Source of the DNA: Desulfobacteraceae bacterium
GTDB taxonomy: Bacteria; Desulfobacterota; Desulfobacteria; Desulfobacterales; Desulfosalsimonadaceae
Direction of reading: 5' to 3'
Assembly (NCBI GenBank): GCA_021162325.1
Contig: JAGGYV010000288.1
Span: forward strand, 1-9,898
DNA length: 9,898 bases
Shown piece by piece: positions 1-6,199 of this stretch (positions are counted from its first letter, which is position 1; the number at the start of each line of letters is the position of its first letter). The position numbers were made by a program, and so were the translations under genes. The notes below the pieces were generated by a model. It was not told where the DNA came from. It ran no database searches and saw only the letters and a list, made by a program, of their open reading frames with translations.

Positions 1-72
1 AATTTTCAGCAAAATCGACCAATCAAGCAATCACATTTATTTTCATAATTAATTAAAAAGTAATAATTACTC

Positions 73-100
73 TTGACTTTTCCTGTATAAATCTTAAAAT
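73..100 (+). promoter_or_regulatory. Probable sigma70 promoter of fusA
   Basis: A -35-like TTGACT (73-78) and a -10-like TAAAAT (95-100) are separated by 16 bp, each matching the consensus at five of six positions. Transcription would start near 107 and give a leader of about 55 nt. The -10 lies inside a perfect inverted repeat (87-112), so a protein bound there could block the promoter. This is motif matching only, and the AT-rich background makes chance -10 matches common. Confidence 0.5.
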
Positions 101-112
101 TATAAGATTTAT
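87..112. repeat. Perfect 10-bp inverted repeat over the fusA -10 region
   Basis: ATAAATCTTA (87-96) and TAAGATTTAT (103-112) are exact reverse complements separated by 6 nt. The repeat covers the proposed -10 box and start site. That is the geometry of an operator. It has almost no GC pairs and no following T-run, so it is a poor terminator. Confidence 0.5.
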
Positions 113-161
113 TGCATCATAAAATAATTCATATTTTAAAATTTTAAATAGCTAATACCAA

Positions 162-2261
162 ATGGAAAATAAAATGATCACCACAATGCAAAAAGTAAGA
201 AATATTGGAATAAGCGCCCATATTGACTCCGGAAAAACAACCTTAACGGAACGTTTTCTGTATTTAACAAAAAAAATTCACAGGATTCATGAAGTTAGAG
301 GCAAAGACGGTATCGGCGCAACCATGGATTCCATGGAACTGGAAAAAGAACGCGGAATTACAATCGCGTCTGCAGCAACTTACTGCCAGTGGAAAAATCA
401 TGAAATAAATATTATTGATACACCGGGCCATGTTGATTTTACAATCGAAGTCGAACGGGCATTACGGGTTCTAGATGGTGCGATTCTGGTCCTTTGTTCA
501 GTTGGCGGGGTACAATCCCAATCCATAACCGTTGACCAACAAATGAAACGATATCAGGTGCCGTGTATTGCGTTTATCAACAAATGCGACAGAAGCGGCG
601 CTGACCCGTTCCGGGTTATCGATCAGCTGAGAGAAAAACTGAACCATAATGCGGTTGCCATTCAGATTCCCATTGGCCTTGAAGCAGACTTAGATGGCAT
701 TATTGACTTGATCTCCATGAAAGCCGTTTATTTTGATGGAGAATTCGGCGACAATATTCGCATCGAAGAAATTCCGGATTCTTTGATGGAAACCGCCCTT
801 CAAAAACGTGAAGAGCTTGTCGATGCTGCGTCTATTTTTTCAGATGAACTAACCGAAGCGGTGATCGAGGAAGCAGAAATACCTGAAAAACTTCTCATAC
901 AAGCAATCCGCAAGGGAACCATTCAACGGGAGCTGACACCTGTGGTTATGGGATCTGCCTATAAAAACAAGGGGATTCAGCTGGTATTGGACGCGGCAAA
1001 CGAATTTTTACCATCCCCCATGGAAGTTAATAATGAGGCCTTGAACTTAGATAACAACGAGGAGCCCCTTTTCCTCACCGGCAAAAAAGAAGATCCGCTC
1101 GTCGCTCTTGCTTTTAAGCTTGAAGAAGGCCAATTCGGCCAATTAACTTATATTCGGATCTATCAGGGAGAATTGAATAAAGGTGATACGTGTGTTAATA
1201 TCCGTACAGGTAAAAAAATCAAGATCGGCAGAATTGTAAGAATGCACTCAGATCAAATGGAGGACGTCGAAAAAATTGAAGCGGGATATATCGGCGCACT
1301 TTTTGGTGTAGATTGTGTTTCCGGTGACACTTTTGCCGCTTCCGGTATGAATATTTCAATGACTTCCATGCACGTCCCTGAACCTGTTATCTCATTATCA
1401 ATCAAAGCCAAAGACAATGCATCCGAAACCCGCATGGCCAAAGCACTTAATCGGTTTACAAAAGAAGACCCGACGTTTCAGACATTCGTCAGCAATGAAA
1501 CCGGAGAAACGATTATTTCAGGAATGGGCGAGCTTCATCTTGAAGTATATATTGAACGAATGCGGCGGGAGTATAAAGCTGAAATTATAACAGGGGAACC
1601 AAGCGTCGCCTACAGGGAAACAATTACCTGCAGCACGCCGTTTGACTATATCCACAAAAAGCAAACTGGTGGTGCCGGGCAATACGGACGCATTGCCGGC
1701 TTTATGGAACCTATTACAGATGATGAATTTGTGTTTGAAAATAAAATTACCGGCGGCTCGATTCCGACCCAATACATTTCTTCATGTGAAAAAGGGTTTG
1801 TTTCCTGTCTTGCAAAAGGCCCATGGCTGAAATACCCGGTTACCGGTGTAAAAATCGTTATCAATGATGGTGCCTCACATTCAGTAGATTCATCGGAAAT
1901 GGCATTTCAGGCTGCTGCTCGCGGCGCTTTTCAACAGGCTTACTTTAAAGCCCGACCGGTTTTGCATGAACCGATTATGAAAGTGGTGATAGAAACCCCG
2001 GCTGAATTTCAAGGAAATGTGATGGGATCTCTGAACCAGCGTCGCGGGATGATAATCGGATCTCATGATGTGGGGCAAATCACGGCTATTGAATCCGAAG
2101 TTCCTTTATCTGAAATGTTCGGATATTCTACGACATTAAGATCTATGACCCAGGGAAAAGCAAATTTTACCATGGAATTTTCTACCTATAAACAAGTTCC
2201 CAAAAGTGTTTTAGAAACCATAGAAAAAAAAAATGAGAAAAAGACTAAAACGGCTTCCTAA
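162..2261 (+). CDS. fusA: Translation elongation factor G, mitochondrial EFG1-like (spd) type
   Basis: Ribosomal translocase GTPase, 699 aa, full length. The G domain shows the P-loop AHIDSGKT (19-26), switch I RGITI (64-68), DTPGH (86-90) and NKCD (140-143). Domain II begins near residue 300. Domain IV keeps the tip-loop histidine (H573, in SHSVDSSE) in the position of E. coli His583, and domain V follows. The signatures HIDSGKTTLTERFLY, GKDGIGATMDS, IDTPGHVDFTIEVERALRVLDGAILVL and KLNHNA are those of mitochondrial EFG1 and the spirochaete/planctomycete/deltaproteobacterial 'spd' EF-Gs, not the usual strA-operon EF-G. No rpsL, rpsG or tuf neighbours are present. The start is uncertain because no clear Shine-Dalgarno precedes 162; Met5 (174) and Met9 (186) are alternatives. 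By family knowledge spdEFG1 does translocation and spdEFG2 does recycling; this looks like EFG1. Translation-factor identity is certain, subtype is likely. Confidence 0.95.
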   Translation: MENKMITTMQKVRNIGISAHIDSGKTTLTERFLYLTKKIHRIHEVRGKDGIGATMDSMELEKERGITIASAATYCQWKNHEINIIDTPGHVDFTIEVERALRVLDGAILVLCSVGGVQSQSITVDQQMKRYQVPCIAFINKCDRSGADPFRVIDQLREKLNHNAVAIQIPIGLEADLDGIIDLISMKAVYFDGEFGDNIRIEEIPDSLMETALQKREELVDAASIFSDELTEAVIEEAEIPEKLLIQAIRKGTIQRELTPVVMGSAYKNKGIQLVLDAANEFLPSPMEVNNEALNLDNNEEPLFLTGKKEDPLVALAFKLEEGQFGQLTYIRIYQGELNKGDTCVNIRTGKKIKIGRIVRMHSDQMEDVEKIEAGYIGALFGVDCVSGDTFAASGMNISMTSMHVPEPVISLSIKAKDNASETRMAKALNRFTKEDPTFQTFVSNETGETIISGMGELHLEVYIERMRREYKAEIITGEPSVAYRETITCSTPFDYIHKKQTGGAGQYGRIAGFMEPITDDEFVFENKITGGSIPTQYISSCEKGFVSCLAKGPWLKYPVTGVKIVINDGASHSVDSSEMAFQAAARGAFQQAYFKARPVLHEPIMKVVIETPAEFQGNVMGSLNQRRGMIIGSHDVGQITAIESEVPLSEMFGYSTTLRSMTQGKANFTMEFSTYKQVPKSVLETIEKKNEKKTKTAS

Positions 2262-2343
2262 TTCTTAAATTACGAAAAAAATCAAAACAACCGCGTCCGT
2301 TATTTAATTTTTACATAAAAAATATAACTATAAGGATAAATAA

Positions 2344-3051
2344 ATGCTGAAGAAACAACTTATCTTAAGAGATCCGTTAAGTTTCTTAGGATGTGAAACT
2401 GATGAAACAGAAAAAAAAGTCAACTTTGGCGCAGTCACTTCCCGGGCGGGTGTTGGAAAAACTGCTTTTCTGGTACAGATAGCGATAAGCAGTCTGCTTA
2501 AAGATAAAAATGTGCTTCATATTAGTATACAAGATCCAGTTGACAAAGTGAACTTGTGGTACAAAGAATTATTTTTAAATTTTACGCACAACCAGGACGC
2601 CAAAGAATCCAAACAATTATGGGAAACAATGCTGGCCAAACGATTCATCATGACTTTTGAAACAGAAAGTTTTAATTTTTCAAAATTAATTACCAAAATT
2701 GATGAACTAAACACACAAAATATTTTTGTGCCTCAAGTAATCATCATAGATGGCCTTTTTATAGACAACGCCATACAGCCGGATCTTATTTTACTAAAAG
2801 AATATGCAGTCAAAAACAATTTTACCACCTGGTTTTCCGTACGCACTCACCGACATCAATCAGATGATCCGGTAACCCTACTCCAACAATTGGGCGAAAA
2901 TGAAACTTTGCTTTTTAATATGATCATTCAATTACAGCCGCATAAAGATCAAATTCAAGTCAAAAGACTTCTGCTAACCGGTGAACGCAATGACCGTCCC
3001 CCGCTTTTAATTGATCCTGCAACAATGATGATTAAGGAAACGATTAATTAA
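2344..3051 (+). CDS. RecA/DnaB-fold P-loop ATPase of unknown function
   Basis: Soluble protein of 235 aa with no signal peptide or membrane segment. Residues 33-40 (SRAGVGKT) form a Walker A of the DnaB/KaiC style. VIIID (132-136), after a hydrophobic strand, is the Walker B. A strand ending HISIQDPVDK (59-68) stands where DnaB and KaiC relatives carry the catalytic Glu; here the positions are Gln63 and Asp64, so hydrolysis may be weak or use a different base. C-terminal strands (MIIQLQPHKDQIQVKRLLL) fit the rest of the RecA core. There is no helicase N-terminal domain, so it is not a replicative helicase. I recall similar 'cytoplasmic protein' annotations in deltaproteobacteria, without a role. 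Start ATG at 2344 has AAGGA (2332-2336) seven nt upstream. It follows fusA by 82 bp on the same strand and may share its transcript. Function unassigned. Confidence 0.85.
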   Translation: MLKKQLILRDPLSFLGCETDETEKKVNFGAVTSRAGVGKTAFLVQIAISSLLKDKNVLHISIQDPVDKVNLWYKELFLNFTHNQDAKESKQLWETMLAKRFIMTFETESFNFSKLITKIDELNTQNIFVPQVIIIDGLFIDNAIQPDLILLKEYAVKNNFTTWFSVRTHRHQSDDPVTLLQQLGENETLLFNMIIQLQPHKDQIQVKRLLLTGERNDRPPLLIDPATMMIKETIN

Positions 3052-3091
3052 TAAATGCTTACCTGTCACCACTATTCTTGAAAAAAAACAA

Positions 3092-3136
3092 AGCCACAAA
3101 ACATTTTTTGTGGTGTGGCTCCGTTGCCACTTTCTT
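3092..3136. terminator. Overlapping hairpins, probable (bidirectional) terminator
   Basis: Three stems compete in this stretch: AGCCACA (3092-3098) with TGTGGCT (3114-3120); CCACAAAA (3094-3101) with TTTTGTGG (3106-3113); and GTGGC (3115-3119) with GCCAC (3126-3130), the last followed by TTTCTT. On the plus strand the third stem could end the ATPase transcript. On the minus strand the first stem is followed by a strong T-run, because 3081-3089 is nearly all A. Placement 40 bp after a stop codon supports termination. Confidence 0.5.
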
Positions 3137-3390
3137 CATAACTTTTCAATTTTTTAGATAAATTCGACTTTTTTAAATGGATTTTCCAAGGCCCACCCAG
3201 AAAAAGTTTCACCGAAATCCGTCTCTCTTCTATTATTGTTTTACCTTCTGATCTTTAAAAAGTATTCTAAATAAATAAAATTGATTGTAATTTTATCGAA
3301 ACAATGTTATTTATGCAAAATATGTATCTCAAATCAAATACTTAATACTAAAAGTGCCAATACATCACGACTATTATCAAACCTCAGTAA

Positions 3391-3397
3391 AAGGGAG
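3391..3397 (+). promoter_or_regulatory. Ribosome binding site fixing the start at 3407
   Basis: AAGGGAG ends 9 nt before ATG 3407. The longer in-frame reading from 3281 has no such site, and its 42 extra residues would bury a textbook signal peptide. Confidence 0.75.
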
Positions 3398-3406
3398 CGA
3401 ATTAAA

Positions 3407-4438
3407 ATGAGCCGGAAAAAAGTGATATTTATTTTAACCCCGATATTCCTCTTACTGGTTCTTGCAATGCCAGGATACTGTAGCGAAAAACCGTCTTGTG
3501 CTGTTTTATTGTTCCATCCGGACATGTCTTCTTCCAATGTTTATGAGAGTCAAATGTTGTCTAAAAAATATGCCCTCCTTTTAGACCGCCTGGACATGTT
3601 TGATGTTATTGATTTTAACGAAGTGGCTGAAATATTAAAAGGCAAAAACGTCCTTGACCTTGAAAAAACATGTACTGATCTGGGATGTGCGCTTAAAATC
3701 GGAAACAAATTAAATACGGATTTCGTTCTCTACGGTATTATTGGCAATGTTGGCAGCTTGTTCTCACTGGATACCACCCTTGTTAATGTTGCCGGAGGCA
3801 ATGAAACGCAACATGCAGTTTATGACTTTGAAGGGACCCAGAAAGAGTTTGATGACAACGCTCCCGGTGGAAACATTAAATCACTCTTTGGCATAAACGA
3901 AATCCCTGCCGGAAAAGAATTCCCAACTGCTGATACCGTGATTGAAATCACAGAAGCAGAAAAAGCCGTTGTGGTGGAAGTTGAAGCACCTGCTGTTCAG
4001 CCCAAAAAACTTCATTTCGGCCCAAGAATTGGACTCGGTGCCAGTAATGACGGTCTTGAAATAGGTGGAGGATTTGAAGTTCAGTTTAAAAAAGTATCGT
4101 TTCAATTTTTACTAAATCCAGATGGCTTTGCCAGTGGTATTTCATTTTACCTCCACCCGGAAGGCAGTTCGCCGTTTGTGTCAATTGTCGGCTCATACTA
4201 TGATATAAGCCACCACGATGAAATTGGAAGAATATACGGCCTATTATTAGGATACCGCCTCGCCCTTGATAAATATGTAAAAAAAGACGTTGCCAAACAC
4301 ATTAACATGCGTATTGGCGTGGGCGCCGGATATGTCAACTGGGACCAGACTAAACCACATAAAAATAATAATACAGAACAAGACAGTGATGAAGAAATCA
4401 TTCCTCTTTTTGAATTTACTCTGGGGTATATGTTCTAA
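3407..4438 (+). CDS. Exported protein: TolB/CsgG-like N-terminal domain plus outer-membrane beta-barrel
   Basis: 343 aa, not a named family I recognise. Residues 1-25 are a signal peptide: basic SRKK, hydrophobic core IFILTPIFLLLVLAM, likely cleavage after GYC (23-25). The residues before C25 do not make a lipobox. Residues 29-135 resemble the alpha/beta domain of TolB/CsgG-like periplasmic proteins: a first strand (CAVLLF), a region VIDFNEVAEIL, a C-x4-C pair (C89, C94) with CALKIGNKLNTDFVLYG, then GSLFSLDTTLVNVAGG. An acidic, Val/Glu/Pro-rich linker (about 165-200) follows. Residues 201-343 alternate polar and hydrophobic residues with many Gly and aromatic residues and end in ...GYMF; a terminal Phe is the BAM recognition mark of outer-membrane barrels. 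The short barrel suggests about eight strands. Probably monocistronic, with a strong terminator behind it. Export is well supported; the function is unknown. Confidence 0.85.
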   Translation: MSRKKVIFILTPIFLLLVLAMPGYCSEKPSCAVLLFHPDMSSSNVYESQMLSKKYALLLDRLDMFDVIDFNEVAEILKGKNVLDLEKTCTDLGCALKIGNKLNTDFVLYGIIGNVGSLFSLDTTLVNVAGGNETQHAVYDFEGTQKEFDDNAPGGNIKSLFGINEIPAGKEFPTADTVIEITEAEKAVVVEVEAPAVQPKKLHFGPRIGLGASNDGLEIGGGFEVQFKKVSFQFLLNPDGFASGISFYLHPEGSSPFVSIVGSYYDISHHDEIGRIYGLLLGYRLALDKYVKKDVAKHINMRIGVGAGYVNWDQTKPHKNNNTEQDSDEEIIPLFEFTLGYMF

Positions 4439-4488
4439 ATACTTCACCCGGCAATATAACGATACTTTTAAAAAAATTATTTAAATTA

Positions 4489-4520
4489 AAACGTGGGTGT
4501 CAACAGCACCCGCGTTTTTT
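4489..4520 (+). terminator. Intrinsic terminator after the barrel protein gene
   Basis: ACGTGGGTG (4491-4499) pairs with CACCCGCGT (4507-4515) in nine pairs including one T-G, around a 7-nt loop. It is extended by A-T pairs and followed immediately by T-rich sequence (4515-4520, then CATTTTTT). It lies about 50 bp after the stop at 4438 and separates this gene from the tRNA-modification operon. Confidence 0.85.
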
Positions 4521-4655
4521 CATTTTTTAAATTTTTTCTTCATCCTTCTGCTAAACCATAAGATAAAGTTGGCATTGACTTATCCTTTTGAATTTAATAA
4601 AAAAATTCGACTAATAATTTAAATAAAATCATCAGGGCATTTAAAAAAATTGCCC

Positions 4656-4661
4656 GGGAGG
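4656..4661 (+). promoter_or_regulatory. Ribosome binding site selecting TTG 4668
   Basis: GGGAGG lies 6 nt before TTG 4668. The upstream in-frame TTG at 4650 would place this strong site inside the gene and has no site of its own. Confidence 0.75.
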
Positions 4662-4667
4662 TTAAAA

Positions 4668-5096
4668 TTGTACTCAAAGCTGCTGATACTTCACTTTCCG
4701 AGTCGGGAAGTGGAAAAACCTGTGGTCTGTCATTTGACCAAGTATTACGATCTTACCTTTAATATTTTAAAAGCAACCATTCTTCCCCGAAAAGAAGGCA
4801 TTATGGTTCTGGAACTGTCAGGATCAAAAAAAAATTTTAAGGAGGCTGTTCAATACCTGAAAGATCAGGGGGTGATCGTAAAAAATGCGTCACAGGAAAT
4901 AACCCGGGACGAAAACAAATGCATTCATTGCGGTGCCTGCACAGCTGTTTGCCCGACAAATGCACTGGCCATCAGCCGTCCGGATATGTACGTGCTTTTT
5001 GATAAAAAAAAATGCAGTGTCTGTGAACTTTGCATTACCGCCTGCCTGACCCGGGCAATGAAAATACAACCTGTTTCCGAATCCCTTTTTGAATGA
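4668..5096 (+). CDS. NIL-domain ferredoxin with two [4Fe-4S] clusters
   Basis: 142 aa, cytoplasmic. Residues 1-78 form a NIL domain, the ACT-like fold also found at the C-terminus of methionine importer ATPases: LILHFPSREVEKPVV, YDLTFNILKATILPRKEGIMVLELSG, YLKDQGVIV. Residues 84-131 are a 2x[4Fe-4S] ferredoxin: cluster I at C85, C88, C91, C95 (CIHCGACTAVCP) and cluster II at C116, C119, C122, C126. The usual Pro after the last Cys of cluster II is Leu127. The start TTG 4668 is chosen for its Shine-Dalgarno and because family members begin with M-Y-S-K. The stop overlaps mnmA by four bases (ATGA), so the two are translationally coupled. In methanogens and Desulfovibrio, NIL-ferredoxins take part in sulfide-based homocysteine formation. 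Here the coupling to mnmA suggests a sulfur or electron role in tRNA thiolation, which is my inference. Confidence 0.92.
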   Translation: MYSKLLILHFPSREVEKPVVCHLTKYYDLTFNILKATILPRKEGIMVLELSGSKKNFKEAVQYLKDQGVIVKNASQEITRDENKCIHCGACTAVCPTNALAISRPDMYVLFDKKKCSVCELCITACLTRAMKIQPVSESLFE

Positions 5097-6199
5097 AGCC
5101 AAAAGTTGCCGTTGCAATAAGCGGTGGTATTGACTCTTTAATTACTGCCTCTATCTTAAAAGAAAAATATAAAAATATTGTTGGACTGCATTTTATTACC
5201 GGTTATGAACCAGCTTCCTTTCAAACATCTGAGTTAACGGATGTCTTAATTGAAAAAAATAATCCGATCGTTTCCATATCAGATCTGCCAGTAACCCATC
5301 CGATTACACATATAAAGAATCAACTTGATATTCCGATTAGACTGCTTGACTGCCGACACTATTTTCAAAAAACTGTTGTTGATTATTTTGTTCAGAGATA
5401 TCGTAACGGATTGACCCCTAATCCTTGTATGATATGCAATCCATTAATAAAATTTGGCGTAATTTTTGATATAGCCCGACAAACAGGTGCCTCATATTTT
5501 GCCACCGGTCATTATGCCCGGATTATTAAAAAAAAAGATAATCTGTATCTTCTTCAAAAAGGGAGTGATGCGCTAAAAGATCAATCATATTTTCTTGCAT
5601 TATTACCAAAAGAAGTTCTCCCTTTTGTTCGTTTTCCTCTCGGTACAATGACAAAGCAACAAGTCCTGGAAATGGCAGAACTAAAAAAGTTAACCCCGGT
5701 TTCAAAAAAAGAAAGCCAGGATGTATGTTTTATACAAGACAATGACTATGCAACGTTTATAACAAACCAGGATAAAATCTCGACATCCCATGGTCCAATT
5801 ACCGATCTTACGGGTCATCAATTAGGAATCCATAATGGACTTCATAAATTTACGATTGGTCAGCGCCGCGGAATCAACTGCCCTGCCGGCGAACCTTATT
5901 ATGTTTTAAGAATTGACATAAAGCAAAATCGTTTGATTGTAGGCTCTAAAAAAGATTTATATAAATCGTCTCTCACGATAAAAAATATCAACTGGTTTAT
6001 TCCAAAACCTGAATCACATTTAAATGTTTTTGTCAAAATTCGCTATCGCCATGAGGCAGCAGAAGCAACTCTGGTTCCCCAAAAAAACAACTCCGTGATG
6101 ATACATTTCAAAAAACCACAAATGGCCATTACACCGGGCCAGGGGGCTGTTTGTTATGTAAATAATGAAGTAATCGCAGGTGGATGGATTGAAAAATAA
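5093..6199 (+). CDS. mnmA: tRNA-specific 2-thiouridylase MnmA, CxxC variant
   Basis: 368 aa, cytoplasmic. It adenylates U34 of Lys, Glu and Gln tRNAs with ATP and installs sulfur (s2U34). The PP-loop SGGIDS is at 10-15. The first catalytic region reads TPNPCMICNPLIKF (108-121) with C112 and C115; E. coli-type enzymes have Asp in place of C112. ATGHYAR (137-143), KDQSYFL (162-168), the second catalytic Cys212 in KKESQDVCFI and GQRRGI (256-261) follow, then the C-terminal barrel. Three cysteines (112, 115, 212) could hold a [4Fe-4S] cluster, as in the related TtuA/Ncs6 enzymes; that is inference. The stretch after GLHF (31-34) lacks the usual MnmA sequence and is diverged. The start overlaps the ferredoxin stop (ATGA), and the 3' end overlaps mtaB. 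MnmA identity is strong; the sulfur source cannot be read from the sequence. Confidence 0.93.
   Translation: MKPKVAVAISGGIDSLITASILKEKYKNIVGLHFITGYEPASFQTSELTDVLIEKNNPIVSISDLPVTHPITHIKNQLDIPIRLLDCRHYFQKTVVDYFVQRYRNGLTPNPCMICNPLIKFGVIFDIARQTGASYFATGHYARIIKKKDNLYLLQKGSDALKDQSYFLALLPKEVLPFVRFPLGTMTKQQVLEMAELKKLTPVSKKESQDVCFIQDNDYATFITNQDKISTSHGPITDLTGHQLGIHNGLHKFTIGQRRGINCPAGEPYYVLRIDIKQNRLIVGSKKDLYKSSLTIKNINWFIPKPESHLNVFVKIRYRHEAAEATLVPQKNNSVMIHFKKPQMAITPGQGAVCYVNNEVIAGGWIEK
6178..6183 (+). promoter_or_regulatory. Ribosome binding site inside mnmA favouring TTG 6189 for mtaB
   Basis: AGGTGG lies 5 nt before TTG 6189. The GTG at 6180 has only GAAG-like sequence (6167-6170) before it. ATG 6228 would remove part of the conserved N-terminus. 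Confidence 0.5.

Larger units (their letters stand above)
3052..3406. other. 355-bp gene-free interval
   Basis: No convincing coding sequence lies here. The left part (3092-3136) has a cluster of overlapping hairpins described separately. The rest is AT-rich. It presumably contains the promoter of the exported protein gene at 3407: TTGATT (3281-3286) with TGTTAT (3305-3310) 18 bp further is the best pair I found, and it is weak. The reading frame open from 3281 to 3406 is treated as upstream region because of the ribosome-binding site and signal peptide at 3407. Confidence 0.6.

Noticed and set aside
1518..1864. Overlapping short frames on both strands within the EF-G gene
   Set aside because: They fall in EF-G domains IV and V, which are intact in the main frame; none has independent support.
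3281..3406. N-terminal extension of the exported barrel protein (42 residues with CYLCKIC)
   Set aside because: ATG 3407 has a good ribosome site and starts a classic signal peptide. The extension has neither, and the CxxC-like residues are from AT-rich intergenic sequence.
4568..4584. Sigma54-like promoter TTGGCATTGACTTATCC before the tRNA operon
   Set aside because: The GG is present, but the GC expected ten bases later is TC, so the -12 element is missing. A weak sigma70 promoter in the same area is as likely, but I could not fix its boxes.
3160..4612. Shared AAATTCGACT at 3160-3169 and 4603-4612 in two intergenic regions
   Set aside because: Ten AT-rich bases shared once in a 9.9-kb window is near chance expectation, and the sites differ in position relative to the next gene.
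6180..6188. GTG 6180 as start of mtaB
   Set aside because: Possible, but the AGGTGG site favours TTG 6189. The three extra residues do not affect any conserved motif, so the choice stays open.
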